A DNA stretch of 64,000 bases, taken from positions 2,110,001 to 2,174,000 of the forward strand of contig NZ_AP019810.1 in assembly GCF_013394305.1 (NCBI RefSeq), in the 5' to 3' direction. A program made the position numbers and the translations under genes. Below the pieces are notes generated by a model. The model saw only the letters and a list, made by a program, of their open reading frames with translations, searched no databases and had not been told where the DNA came from. Position 1 is the first letter of the stretch. Each line of letters opens with the position of its first letter. Below, in pieces: positions 9,970-19,435 of the stretch. The stretch is from Enterococcus mundtii. GTDB taxonomy: Bacteria > Bacillota > Bacilli > Lactobacillales > Enterococcaceae.

Positions 9970-11318
9970 CCAAGTATTATTGGTTCTTGCTGTTGTTGCC
10001 TTTTCTGTTAGTTGGTGGTGCCAAAACGTGTATCGCCCAAACACAAGAGATGGTCCAGTTGATTGTCCATACTACGCAACCCTCATCAGATAAACAAACG
10101 GAATCTCATAAAGCGAGTTTTGCGGTTTACGATGTGACAAAATCATTTTATCAATTACGTAAAAAAGGATTTACTGTCGAAGAAACACAACAAATCATTG
10201 CGCGACAAGGTACTTCAGCAGGTTCTTTTCTAATGGAAAAACTGGTGAAGTCGAACAATGATGGAGAAGATGTAGCAATCTTTGATCTACGTGAGTCAAC
10301 GAATCAAATAGGTAACGTTTATTTAGTGAACGAAACCACTCACATAGCAGATGCGTTTGTAGGATCACAAAATGTAGTCGTGGTTTTGCCTCTTTATGAT
10401 TCATATGATCACCCACAAAAGGCAATCCATCTCTATCCTAAAATGAACCAAGAGCCATCTGCGATCGTCTTTGAAAAAAAGCTTGTAGAGGAAAAAAACA
10501 CTTATTCGATTGGTGAAAAGATCTACTATCAATTGGATATCCAGTTTCCAAATGGAATAGCAACTGAAGAAACATGTGTAGTCACTGACAGTGCGACGAA
10601 AGAGTTGGAGTTGCTAACTGAATCGCTCAAAGTCCACAGTGAAGAAAAACGCTTGGAAAATCTGACGTTTCATAGCCATAGTCAAGGATTCAGTATTGCG
10701 TTTAACGGTCAAGACTTGCAAGATCTGGCAGGTAAAACAGTGAGGATCAACTATCAGATGCGTTTACGACAAGATGCAATCGCTGATCAATCGATCATCA
10801 ATCAAGCGACATTAGATATCGGAACAGCATCATTGTCACGAAGTACACGTATTCGAACAGGAGGGAAGTGGTTTCAAAAAGTTACAAAAGATAAGGAACA
10901 ACAGGTGCTAGAAGATGCAATGTTTATGATCAAAAACCAACAGGAAGAATACCTGCATTTGAAAGATGGAAAATATTGCTGGAAAAAACGAGCAAGAGAT
11001 GCAATAACGCTGACTTCTGATCGAAATGGCTTATTTTCCATCAATGGCTTAGCAGACGGAGAATATTTACTTGAAGAAATCAAAGCACCAAAAGGGTATA
11101 AAAGAAATCCTTATGCTGTCTCGTTTGTCGTAAAAAGTATGTCATATGCCATCAATGGACAACCTAGTGAACCTTTGAAAATCACTAATCAGAAACAAGA
11201 AACGAGTTTTCTTTTTCCAAAAACAACTGACGAAAAAATAAGTGTTGGTATGATTGGTGGCATATCGATCATAGGTAGTTTCATTATTTATCAAAAGAAC
11301 AGGAGTAAAGAAGAATGA
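9966..11318 (+). CDS. ebpB: Pilus basal subunit EbpB
   Basis: A 450-residue minor pilin with a signal peptide (residues 1-25). It has Cna-B-like domains with an E-box near YLLEEIKAPKGY and an atypical sorting signal FPKTT at residues 417-421, followed by a hydrophobic helix and a basic tail. EbpB is the pilus base in E. faecalis and is anchored by the housekeeping sortase; the non-LPxTG signal fits a role different from EbpA and EbpC. The start is TTG at 9966 inside the ebpA stop, with AGGAGG at 9951. The stop overlaps the ebpC start by four bases. Confidence 0.88.
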   Translation: MTKYYWFLLLLPFLLVGGAKTCIAQTQEMVQLIVHTTQPSSDKQTESHKASFAVYDVTKSFYQLRKKGFTVEETQQIIARQGTSAGSFLMEKLVKSNNDGEDVAIFDLRESTNQIGNVYLVNETTHIADAFVGSQNVVVVLPLYDSYDHPQKAIHLYPKMNQEPSAIVFEKKLVEEKNTYSIGEKIYYQLDIQFPNGIATEETCVVTDSATKELELLTESLKVHSEEKRLENLTFHSHSQGFSIAFNGQDLQDLAGKTVRINYQMRLRQDAIADQSIINQATLDIGTASLSRSTRIRTGGKWFQKVTKDKEQQVLEDAMFMIKNQQEEYLHLKDGKYCWKKRARDAITLTSDRNGLFSINGLADGEYLLEEIKAPKGYKRNPYAVSFVVKSMSYAINGQPSEPLKITNQKQETSFLFPKTTDEKISVGMIGGISIIGSFIIYQKNRSKEE

Positions 11319-13183
11319 AGAATAGAAAAAATTTCAAAAAAGTATTACTATGTCTTATTTCATCACTACTTACACTGGTGGCATTACTTCCTAATCCACA
11401 AGTGTTTGCTGAAGGAATGGATGCACAATTGGTGATCCACAAAAAGAAAATGTTAGATTTCCCACAACAAGAGATCCAAAATACAGGGAAAGAAATGACT
11501 GAATTCAACAACTATCAAGGGTTGGCAGATGTGACGTTCCATGTGTATGATGTCACTGAATCATTTGCTGAAGCAAGAAAAAATGGCGCGACGATTGAAG
11601 AAGCAAAAGCGATCGTCCAATCACAGACTTCTGGCACAGCTCTTCTTTCTGGTACCACAGACGCTCAGGGGGATCTTTCTTTAGCATTGCCAAAAAAACA
11701 AGCTGGAAAAGATGCAGTTTATGTGATTGAAGAAGAAGCAAAATCAGGAGTAACAGCTGCTGCAAATATGGTTGTGGCATTTCCAGTATATGAACTGATC
11801 AAACAATCCGACGGTTCATATCAATATGGGACAGAAGAACTAGACGTAGTTCATTTATATCCTAAAAATGTCGTGGAAAATGAAGGAACGCTGAAGGTCA
11901 AAAAAGTAGGTTCAGCAGAAGGTGAAGCACTAAACGGTGCGGAATTTGTCATTGTGAAAGAAGATGCAGGTGTTGCCAAATATTTGCAAGGTGTAGCACA
12001 AGGAATGTATACATGGACAACTGATAAATCTAAAGCAAAACACTTTGTGACTGGCAAAAGCTATGAAATCGGTGAAGAGGACGTTGCTGAAAATGAAGCA
12101 GAGAAAGGTCAAATGCTCATTACTGGATTAGAAGTTGGCGAATATGTGTTAGAAGAAGTAAAAGCACCTGAAAATGCAGCGATGATCACTGAGCAAACGA
12201 AGACACCATTCACAATTGTTGCTGGTAGCCAAACGCCAGTTGAACTTACAGTGAAAAATGATACGACGAAAGTAGAAAAAGAAACGCCGCAATTAGATAG
12301 GCAAGACGTAGCAATCGGAGAACCGATCAATTATGAGATCAGCGTCAATATTCCTCTTGGGATCGCGGATAAAGAAGGATCAAACAATAAATATACCACC
12401 TTCAAATTGATTGATACACATGATCCAGCTTTAACATTCATGAACCAATCAACGGGAGAAACAGGTTATGCACTTTACGATGGTGAAACGATCATTGATT
12501 CAACAAATTACCACGTAACTGAACAAACAAACGGCTTCACAGTAACGATTGAACCAACTTATATTCCTTCATTGACTCCAGGTGGTACGTTGAGTTTTGT
12601 TTATTACATGCATTTGAATCAGTTAGCAGAACCAACCCAAGGCTATAACAACGAAGCAAATGTTGATACTGGACATACGACAGATCAAACACCACCAACT
12701 GTGGAAGTACTGACAGGTGGGAAACGATTCATTAAAGTAGATGGAGCAGTAGCTGATATCAAACCATTAGCAGACGCTTCGTTTGTGGTACGTGATCAAG
12801 ATGAAGCAACAGCGAAATATTTGATCATTGATCCAGTAACAAAAGCAGTAGCGTGGACGACTTCACAGGAAGAAGCAACGATTTTCACGACAACAAGTGA
12901 TGGATTAGTGGATATCACAGGCTTGTCTTATGGTACGTATTATTTAGAAGAAACAAAAGCACCAAACAATTATGTGAAACTAACTGAACGAATTGCGTTC
13001 AAGGTCGATCAGCAATCTTATGCTGTTGCAGGTGAATTGGTTGCACCAGAGAAAGTACCAAACAAACACAAAGGGACATTACCAGCAACTGGTGGCAAAG
13101 GCATTTCATTGTACATTTTCTTAGGTGTGGTTTTACTGACAATCGTGGGTGCATACTGGCTAAAACGACCAAAAGTTAAATAG
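11315..13183 (+). CDS. ebpC: Major pilus shaft subunit EbpC
   Basis: A 622-residue backbone pilin. It has a signal peptide ending near the VFA-EG cleavage site, and the pilin motif YPKN at residues 182-185, whose lysine 184 is the expected isopeptide cross-link nucleophile. Two E-boxes are visible (YVLEEVKAPEN and YYLEETKAPNNY). The sorting signal is LPATG at residues 589-593, followed by a transmembrane helix and KRPKVK tail. The dedicated class C sortase downstream would polymerise it by joining the LPATG threonine to Lys184 of the next subunit. Homologues are EbpC of E. faecalis and PilB of E. faecium. Confidence 0.92.
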   Translation: MKNRKNFKKVLLCLISSLLTLVALLPNPQVFAEGMDAQLVIHKKKMLDFPQQEIQNTGKEMTEFNNYQGLADVTFHVYDVTESFAEARKNGATIEEAKAIVQSQTSGTALLSGTTDAQGDLSLALPKKQAGKDAVYVIEEEAKSGVTAAANMVVAFPVYELIKQSDGSYQYGTEELDVVHLYPKNVVENEGTLKVKKVGSAEGEALNGAEFVIVKEDAGVAKYLQGVAQGMYTWTTDKSKAKHFVTGKSYEIGEEDVAENEAEKGQMLITGLEVGEYVLEEVKAPENAAMITEQTKTPFTIVAGSQTPVELTVKNDTTKVEKETPQLDRQDVAIGEPINYEISVNIPLGIADKEGSNNKYTTFKLIDTHDPALTFMNQSTGETGYALYDGETIIDSTNYHVTEQTNGFTVTIEPTYIPSLTPGGTLSFVYYMHLNQLAEPTQGYNNEANVDTGHTTDQTPPTVEVLTGGKRFIKVDGAVADIKPLADASFVVRDQDEATAKYLIIDPVTKAVAWTTSQEEATIFTTTSDGLVDITGLSYGTYYLEETKAPNNYVKLTERIAFKVDQQSYAVAGELVAPEKVPNKHKGTLPATGGKGISLYIFLGVVLLTIVGAYWLKRPKVK

Positions 13184-13222
13184 TATCAAATGAAGAACAA
13201 GTGACTCGCTGAGGAGAATAAA

Positions 13223-14068
13223 ATGAAACAAAAAAAATGGCGTCTGTTAGATCTAATCATGTTCTCGGTATTTTTTATCGGTGTCCTCAGCTTGGCGTAT
13301 CCTTTTGTCAGTGATACGTTGAATAATTATCTCGACCAGCAGATCATCAAAAATTATCAAAAAAAGGCAAAGTCTGAACATGCGACAGAACTTGCTGAAT
13401 TACAAAAGCGGATGATCAAAAAAAATGAACAACTGGCATCAAACGTAGCGATGCCAGAAGCAGACCCATTTTCCAAGAAAAAAAAGAATGATCAAAAATC
13501 TCAGAAATCGTATATCGAATCACATGCCGTTGGTGTTTTGACGATCCCCAAAATCAATGTCAGCTTACCGATTTTTGATCAAACAACGACGAAACTATTG
13601 GAAAAAGGCGCTTGTCTGCTCGAGGGCACCTCATACCCGATCGGAGGCAAATCGACACATGCGGTACTTTCCAGCCACCGAGGCTTGCCGCAAGTAAAAT
13701 TGTTTACAGATTTACCTCAATTAAAAATAGAAGATCACTTTTATATTGAAATCAATGGACAGTATCTTGCGTATCAAGTCGATCAGATTAAAACCGTAGC
13801 ACCGACAGAAACAGAAGCGCTACAAATCCAAGAAAATCAAGATTTAGTCACACTGGTTACTTGTACTCCGTATATGGTCAACAGTCACCGTTTATTAGTA
13901 CGCGGACACAGGGTCGCTGTTGAACCAGAAGAAATAAAAGAATCGTTAGAAAAAGTGAAACAGGCGAAGCGTACTGCATTTTTACTCGTAAATGGCTTGA
14001 TCAGTGTGTTTTTGTTGCTATTTATTATCATGATGATAAAATATTTTACAAAAGTTATTAAAAAATGA
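13223..14068 (+). CDS. srtC: Class C pilus sortase
   Basis: A 281-residue membrane transpeptidase. It has an N-terminal transmembrane helix (residues 8-30) and a catalytic domain with His152 (SSHRGL), Cys214 in LVTCTP and Arg in RGHRV. A C-terminal transmembrane helix follows, typical of class C sortases. It polymerises EbpC and attaches EbpA and EbpB. The gene lies 39 bases behind ebpC with a GAGGAG ribosome binding site and closes the pilus operon. No terminator is obvious in the 76 bases before the next gene. The same enzyme is called Bps in E. faecalis. Confidence 0.94.
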   Translation: MKQKKWRLLDLIMFSVFFIGVLSLAYPFVSDTLNNYLDQQIIKNYQKKAKSEHATELAELQKRMIKKNEQLASNVAMPEADPFSKKKKNDQKSQKSYIESHAVGVLTIPKINVSLPIFDQTTTKLLEKGACLLEGTSYPIGGKSTHAVLSSHRGLPQVKLFTDLPQLKIEDHFYIEINGQYLAYQVDQIKTVAPTETEALQIQENQDLVTLVTCTPYMVNSHRLLVRGHRVAVEPEEIKESLEKVKQAKRTAFLLVNGLISVFLLLFIIMMIKYFTKVIKK

Positions 14069-14159
14069 TATAGTTTTGGAAACTAGATGCTAAAGTTTTT
14101 GTAAACAGAACATCCTTCATGTATAATGAAATTGAACAAACGAAATGGAGTGGATCAAG

Positions 14160-14801
14160 ATGGAGATAGAATTTAGCCGAAAGTACCAAATCGTCAATGA
14201 AGTATTAAATGCGGTGACCCATGGGATTGCAGCTTTGTTAAGTCTGCTTTGCTTCAATTTGCTGATGGATCGCGCCCATACAACCTTAGATTATGTCGCT
14301 TTTGCGATTTATGGTAGTTCTCTTTTTCTGCTATTCTTTTCTTCTACGTTATTTCATAGTTTGATTTTTACGAAAGCAAAAAAAGTATTTCAGGTATTTG
14401 ATCATTGTTCGATCTACCTTTTGATTGCTGGAACCTACACGCCATTTTGTCTGCTAGTCGTGCAAGGAACGACAGGACTAGTTTTGCTAAGTGTTATTTG
14501 GGCGACAGCAGTGATCGGTATCATCTATAAATGTTTGACTTTAACAAAGACAAACAAGGTATCAAAAGTTTCAACGATCATTTACAATGTGATGGGGTGG
14601 GCAATCATCGTTGTGCTACCTAAGCTCTATCAGAATATCGATTTGACTGGCTTGCTACTGCTAGTTGGCGGAGGAATCGCCTATTCTGTGGGATCACTAT
14701 TTTATAGCATGAAAAGCAGACGATTCACCCATGTGATTTGGCATCTATTTGTCATGTTAGGTGCAGCGTTGATGTTTTTAGCAATCTATGTAAGTAATTG
14801 A
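14160..14801 (+). CDS. Hemolysin III / PAQR family membrane protein
   Basis: A 213-residue integral membrane protein with seven predicted hydrophobic segments. The family hallmarks are visible: NAVTHGIAA near the N-terminus, the SSTLFHS motif after the second helix, DHCSIYLLIAGTYTPF in the middle and HVIWHLFVMLGA near the C-terminus. The conserved His residues bind a metal in the PAQR superfamily. Members are annotated as hemolysin III, but the physiological role in lactic acid bacteria is unclear. The frame opens at 14145, but the ATG at 14160 is preceded by GGAG at 9-base spacing and gives the usual start. Followed by a strong terminator. Confidence 0.9.
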   Translation: MEIEFSRKYQIVNEVLNAVTHGIAALLSLLCFNLLMDRAHTTLDYVAFAIYGSSLFLLFFSSTLFHSLIFTKAKKVFQVFDHCSIYLLIAGTYTPFCLLVVQGTTGLVLLSVIWATAVIGIIYKCLTLTKTNKVSKVSTIIYNVMGWAIIVVLPKLYQNIDLTGLLLLVGGGIAYSVGSLFYSMKSRRFTHVIWHLFVMLGAALMFLAIYVSN

Positions 14802-14821
14802 TTTAAGGAAAATATGCTTCA

Positions 14822-14856
14822 AAAAACTGACCAATTTATTGGTCAGTTTTTTTGTC
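14822..14856 (+). terminator. Terminator of the hemolysin III gene
   Basis: AAACTGACCAAT and its complement form the arms (14825-14847), followed by a seven-T run. Confidence 0.9.
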
Positions 14857-15074
14857 TATTTCTAAGAGAATTATGTGAAAATAAATAGTGGTTTTTATTT
14901 TTTGTTTTCTGTATGCAATAAAATTGAAAAATTAAACATTTTTGCTGAAAATAGCGATTTAAACTAGACAATTCAAACAATTTTGTTTAATATTATTCAA
15001 ATAAAATTCAAATTATAATCTAAGGATATTTCAATTTGATGAGAAAATAATTTTTTGAAAAGAGGGAAAAGAGA
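14857..15074 (+). promoter_or_regulatory. Leader region of the lysine operon
   Basis: This 218-base AT-rich region precedes lysA. A TATAAT box lies at 15014-15019 without a good -35. A 6-2-6 inverted repeat AAACAA/TTGTTT at 14975-14988 is a possible operator. I see no lysine riboswitch: the region lacks the G/C-rich conserved core and is too short between promoter and start. No terminator hairpin is visible, so attenuation is unlikely. Confidence 0.4.
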
Positions 15075-16331
15075 ATGACAGAATTAACGATCGGCGAAAT
15101 TCCAGTGAGTCAATTAGCAAATGAATATCAAACACCCCTATATGTGTATGATGAAAAAAAGATGGAAGAAACGATAAAGTCGTTTAAGCTGAACTTTGAT
15201 TCTGATTCTTTTCAAACAAAGATCTTGTATGCGTCTAAAGCCTTTCAAACGGTAGAATTACTCCATCTAATTGCTGAACAAGGGTTAGGTCTAGATGTCG
15301 TAAGTGGTGGGGAGATTTATACCGCGTTACAAGCTGGATTTCCTTTAGAAGATATTTATTTCCATGGCAACAACAAAACGATTGATGAATTAAGATATGC
15401 CATTGAAAATGATATACGCCATTTTGTTGCAGATAATGGGATGGAAGTCGAAGTCTTGGAAGAGTTAAGCCGAGAATATCAGAAAAAGCTACAGATCATG
15501 TTGCGATTGAACGTAGGGATCGAAGCACATACCCATGAATACATCGTCACCGCACATATCGATTCAAAATTCGGCATGCTTTACGATAGCGATGTTTGCC
15601 AACAAGCGATTGCACGTATCCAACAAAGTGAATTTCTTAGATTGGAAGGCTTTCATGCCCACATCGGCTCACAAATCTTTGATATGACTGCTTGGCTGGC
15701 TGAGATCGACCAGCTGGTTACCTACCTTGAAGATTTTCAACAACCGCTTTCTTTAAATCTGGGAGGGGGCTTTGGTATCCGTTATACCGAAGCGGACACA
15801 CCTTTACCAATTGCAGAATCAGTCAAACATCTGGTTACACACACAGAGCAGACGCTAGCTGACAGAAACTTAACGATCGATCGCTTATTGATTGAACCTG
15901 GGAGAAGTATCGTTGGTGAAGCCGGAACAACACTTTATACAGTCGGCTATATCAAAGAAACACCTCACAAGAAATATTATTTTGTGGATGGTGGGATGAC
16001 AGATAATATTCGACCGGCACTTTATCAAGCAGAATATACCTGTGATTTGGCAAATAAACTAGACATTGAAAAAACAGAAAAAGTGACGGTTGCCGGAAAA
16101 ATGTGTGAATCAGGAGACGTGGTGATCCAAGAAACACAGTTGCCTCCTGCAGAGCCAGGTGATCTTCTGGCAGTGTATGCCACAGGAGCCTACGGATATT
16201 CGATGAGTAGCAATTACAATCGTGCACTGCGACCAGCAGTTGTTTTTGTCAAAGATGGCGTGTCGAGAGAAGTCGTGCGTCGGCAAACTTATGCGGATCT
16301 ATTGAGAGGAGAAGTCTATGCAGATTTATAA
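15075..16331 (+). CDS. lysA: Diaminopimelate decarboxylase
   Basis: Catalyses the last step of lysine synthesis, meso-diaminopimelate to L-lysine. The 418-residue fold-type III PLP enzyme carries the PLP lysine at residue 55 (LYASKAFQ), the glycine-rich phosphate loop LNLGGGFGI, the EPGRS motif, and CESGD contributing the second-subunit Cys. It is the first gene of a nine-gene operon, with GAGGG-type ribosome binding site. It overlaps dapF by 14 bases. Confidence 0.97.
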   Translation: MTELTIGEIPVSQLANEYQTPLYVYDEKKMEETIKSFKLNFDSDSFQTKILYASKAFQTVELLHLIAEQGLGLDVVSGGEIYTALQAGFPLEDIYFHGNNKTIDELRYAIENDIRHFVADNGMEVEVLEELSREYQKKLQIMLRLNVGIEAHTHEYIVTAHIDSKFGMLYDSDVCQQAIARIQQSEFLRLEGFHAHIGSQIFDMTAWLAEIDQLVTYLEDFQQPLSLNLGGGFGIRYTEADTPLPIAESVKHLVTHTEQTLADRNLTIDRLLIEPGRSIVGEAGTTLYTVGYIKETPHKKYYFVDGGMTDNIRPALYQAEYTCDLANKLDIEKTEKVTVAGKMCESGDVVIQETQLPPAEPGDLLAVYATGAYGYSMSSNYNRALRPAVVFVKDGVSREVVRRQTYADLLRGEVYADL

Positions 16332-17124
16332 ATATAATGGTTGTGGCAATGACTTTATTCTCTTAGATTACGATGAAACGATCGACTATAGTCATTTGGC
16401 TCAAAGCTTATGTGCACCTACGGCTTACGATACGGATGGATTGATTGCTGTTAAAACCGAACCTTTAGAAATGATCTACTACAATAAAGACGGTAGCCGT
16501 GCGCCGATGTGTGGCAATGGTATCCGTTGTTTTGCCAATTATGTCAGCGATCAACAATTACTTGAAGCGCCACAATTTGCGGTCAAAACGCTTGCTGGGA
16601 TGATCCATGTGACAATCCATTCACGAAAGCCTTTTTATTGCACAGTCGACATGGGTTCGCCGGACTACCGACCAGAGAAAGTAGGCGTAGCGCAATCAAC
16701 ACCTATCATCAAACAAACGCTGACGATTGATGAGCGAAAGGTAGAGCTGACTAGTTTATTCATGGGGACGATCCATACAGTTGTTTTTGTTGAAGATGCG
16801 TTGGCTGAATTAACCAAAGAGACTGGAGAAAAACTCTGCCATCATCCCTTATTCAAAGAAAAAACAAACGTCAATTTTGTCCAATCTGTCAATGAAGAAG
16901 AATTGATCGTCCGCACGTATGAACGTGGGGTCGGTTGGACACTAGCTTGTGGTACAGGTTGTTGTGCAGCGTATGTCGTCGCAAGAGATCAAGGATACCT
17001 TTCCGGCTTACAAGCGACGATTCATTTAGAGCAAGGCGATTTACTGATTTCTGGCGATAAAACGATCACGATGGCGGGACCAGCCACCTATGAATGGCAT
17101 AAAAATTTGGAGGTAGAGGCATGA
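16318..17124 (+). CDS. dapF: Diaminopimelate epimerase
   Basis: Converts LL-diaminopimelate to the meso form by two-base proton exchange. Both catalytic cysteines are present, in MCGNGIRCF and ACGTGCCA. At 268 residues the length is normal for the two-lobed fold. The start sits inside the 3' end of lysA with GAGGAG upstream, and its stop overlaps dapA by four bases, so translation is coupled. Confidence 0.97.
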   Translation: MQIYKYNGCGNDFILLDYDETIDYSHLAQSLCAPTAYDTDGLIAVKTEPLEMIYYNKDGSRAPMCGNGIRCFANYVSDQQLLEAPQFAVKTLAGMIHVTIHSRKPFYCTVDMGSPDYRPEKVGVAQSTPIIKQTLTIDERKVELTSLFMGTIHTVVFVEDALAELTKETGEKLCHHPLFKEKTNVNFVQSVNEEELIVRTYERGVGWTLACGTGCCAAYVVARDQGYLSGLQATIHLEQGDLLISGDKTITMAGPATYEWHKNLEVEA

Positions 17125-18002
17125 TCAAAGGTTCGATTGTCGCGTTAGTGACACCAATGACGGAAACAGGTGCAGTGGATTATCTAGGCTTGGAGCAGCT
17201 GATTGCGTTTCATCTGAAAGAACAAACAGACGGCTTACTGGTCCTTGGAACAACTGGGGAATCACCCACACTATCTGAGGAGGAAGAGGAAGAGATCGTA
17301 CGATTCACCGTTGAAAAAGTCAATGGACGTATCCCAGTGATTGCTGGTGCAGGATCAAATGCAACGGCGAAAACGGTCAAGAAAGTCCAACGCTTTGCTG
17401 AACTTGGGGCAGACCAATTATTAGTGATCACCCCTTACTATAATAAAACGAGTGATGTAGGGTTACTGGCTCATTTTAAAGCGATCGCAGACGCTTCCTC
17501 GCTACCAATCATCATATATAACGTACCGTCACGAACAGGGATGACGATTTCGTTACCTGTATTAACAGAACTAGCGAAGCATCCACGAATCATCGGCATC
17601 AAGGAAGCCTCTGGTGATATGTCCTATACAATGGAAGTGGCGCAACTGATTGATGAATCATTTGCACTATACAGTGGCAATGATGATTTGATTTTACCTA
17701 TTCTAAGTATTGGTGGTATCGGTGTGATCAGTGTTTGGGCAAATATCCAGCCAAAAGTAGTCCATGAAGTAGTTCATGATTACTTAAACGGAAACAGTCC
17801 TTCAGCAAAAGAAAAACAATTGACTCATTTAGCGTTGATCAATGCCTTATTCAGTGAAACCAATCCAATTCCAGTGAAAGCAGCAATGAATCATTTAGGC
17901 TTACCTGCTGGACCATTAAGACTACCACTGATTGAATTAGGCGAGGAGAAAAAGCAACAACTTATCGCACTGTTAACAGAAAACGGAGGGGCAAGCACAT
18001 GA
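17121..18002 (+). CDS. dapA: 4-hydroxy-tetrahydrodipicolinate synthase
   Basis: Condenses pyruvate with aspartate semialdehyde, the committed step to lysine. The 293-residue (beta/alpha)8 barrel has the Schiff-base lysine in GIKEASGD, the YNVPSRTG segment with catalytic Tyr, and the early GTTGESPTL motif. It overlaps dapF and dapB by four bases each. Confidence 0.97.
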   Translation: MIKGSIVALVTPMTETGAVDYLGLEQLIAFHLKEQTDGLLVLGTTGESPTLSEEEEEEIVRFTVEKVNGRIPVIAGAGSNATAKTVKKVQRFAELGADQLLVITPYYNKTSDVGLLAHFKAIADASSLPIIIYNVPSRTGMTISLPVLTELAKHPRIIGIKEASGDMSYTMEVAQLIDESFALYSGNDDLILPILSIGGIGVISVWANIQPKVVHEVVHDYLNGNSPSAKEKQLTHLALINALFSETNPIPVKAAMNHLGLPAGPLRLPLIELGEEKKQQLIALLTENGGAST

Positions 18003-18718
18003 ATATAGGGATCATCGGAAGTGGAAAAATGGGTAAGCGAATTGCAGAAGTTACCGAAGAATATCAACATCAGCCATTGAGTTTGACCGAATCCTTACAA
18101 GCAACGGAGGAATTATCGTTTGCTCAGACACCAGCAGTCATGATCGATTTTTCTCATCCAGCTGGTTTGGATAAAATCTTGCGATACAGCAAAGCTCACC
18201 AAGTCCCACTGGTGATTGGCACAACAGGCTATACCGAAGAGCAATTTGCTGAAATCGCCCAAGCAGCTCAAACGATCCCTGTACTCTACAGTGCTAATTT
18301 TTCATTAGGGATCATGGTGATGAATCGCTTGATCAAACAAGCAGCTAAAGACTTAGCCAGCTGGCAGATCGAATTAATCGAAAAACACCACAGCCAAAAA
18401 AAAGACGCACCTTCTGGCACAGCCAAGCGCTTAGTAGAAACACTACAATCTGTTCGAGAGCTGACGCCTGTCTATCAATGGGCGGACAAATCACGAGAAG
18501 ACCAACAAATCGGTGTCCATAGCCTACGTGCAGGCTCTTTTCCAGGAGAACATGAAGTCCTTTTTGCAACCAAAGATGAAGTTCTTTCAGTGAAGCACGA
18601 AGCCTTTTCAAATCGAATTTTTGCAGAAGGGGCAGTTCAAGCAAGTATCTGGTTGGCCGAGCAGTCAGCCGGTTCATATCAATTAGAAGATTTATTTGAA
18701 CCTAGAGGAGGAGCCTAA
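17999..18718 (+). CDS. dapB: 4-hydroxy-tetrahydrodipicolinate reductase
   Basis: NAD(P)H-dependent reduction to tetrahydrodipicolinate. The nucleotide-binding loop is IGSGKMGKR at the N-terminus, and the signature [15 protein letters not shown] contains the catalytic His and Lys. Its 239 residues are slightly shorter than the 265 or so of typical homologues. The AGGAGG at its 3' end serves as ribosome binding site for dapD. Confidence 0.96.
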   Translation: MNIGIIGSGKMGKRIAEVTEEYQHQPLSLTESLQATEELSFAQTPAVMIDFSHPAGLDKILRYSKAHQVPLVIGTTGYTEEQFAEIAQAAQTIPVLYSANFSLGIMVMNRLIKQAAKDLASWQIELIEKHHSQKKDAPSGTAKRLVETLQSVRELTPVYQWADKSREDQQIGVHSLRAGSFPGEHEVLFATKDEVLSVKHEAFSNRIFAEGAVQASIWLAEQSAGSYQLEDLFEPRGGA

Positions 18719-18719
18719 G

Positions 18720-19415
18720 TTGAACGCACAAGAAATCATTCGTTTTATTCAAACAGCAGAAAAAAAGACCCCAGTCAAAGTTTATTTAAATGTATCAGAA
18801 CCTGTCGAGTTTCCGAATGCGAAAGTATTTGGTGAAGTGCATAGTCCAATCGTTTTTGGAGATTACAAAGACATCGCGCCGGTACTAGAAAAAGAAGCGG
18901 AAAAAATCTTAGCGATCGAACTAGAACAAACTGCTAGAAACAGTGCAGTTCCTTTACTGGATGTCAAAGACATCAACGCTCGCATCGAACCAGGCGCTGT
19001 CATTCGTGATCAAGTGACCATCGGCGATCAAGCAGTGATCATGATGGGCGCTGTGATCAACATCGGTGCTGAGATCGGGGATCATAGCATGATCGATATG
19101 GGAGCAATCCTAGGCGGACGTGCGACTGTCGGTAAGAATTGTCATATCGGTGCTGGAGCTGTGTTAGCTGGAGTCATCGAGCCAGCTTCCGCTCAACCAG
19201 TAGTGATCGAAGATGGTGTATTAGTTGGTGCGAATGCAGTGATCGTCGAAGGCGTTCGTGTTGGAAAGAATGCAGTCGTCGCAGCAGGTGCAGTCGTTTT
19301 AGAAGACGTTGCCCCTGAGACGGTCGTTGGTGGTACACCGGCACGTGTATTAAAAATAAAAGATGATCAAACCAAAGAAAATACCGCATTGATTGCAGCA
19401 CTAAGAGAATTGTAG
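18720..19415 (+). CDS. dapD: Tetrahydrodipicolinate N-acetyltransferase
   Basis: A left-handed beta-helix acyltransferase with many hexapeptide repeats (residues ~90-200). It transfers acetyl from acetyl-CoA to tetrahydrodipicolinate, placing this operon in the acetylase variant of the pathway (the DapH/YkuQ type). I choose TTG at 18720, one base after the dapB stop, because AGGAGG lies eight bases upstream; an in-frame ATG at 18696 lies inside dapB and lacks a site. The length is then 231 residues, normal for the family. Confidence 0.93.
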   Translation: MNAQEIIRFIQTAEKKTPVKVYLNVSEPVEFPNAKVFGEVHSPIVFGDYKDIAPVLEKEAEKILAIELEQTARNSAVPLLDVKDINARIEPGAVIRDQVTIGDQAVIMMGAVINIGAEIGDHSMIDMGAILGGRATVGKNCHIGAGAVLAGVIEPASAQPVVIEDGVLVGANAVIVEGVRVGKNAVVAAGAVVLEDVAPETVVGGTPARVLKIKDDQTKENTALIAALREL

Positions 19416-19435
19416 GCAAAGAAAGGATGAAAAAC

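Noticed and set aside
14857..15074. Lysine riboswitch (L-box) ahead of lysA
   Set aside because: The region is almost entirely A/T, lacks the conserved L-box core and has no terminator or anti-terminator stems.
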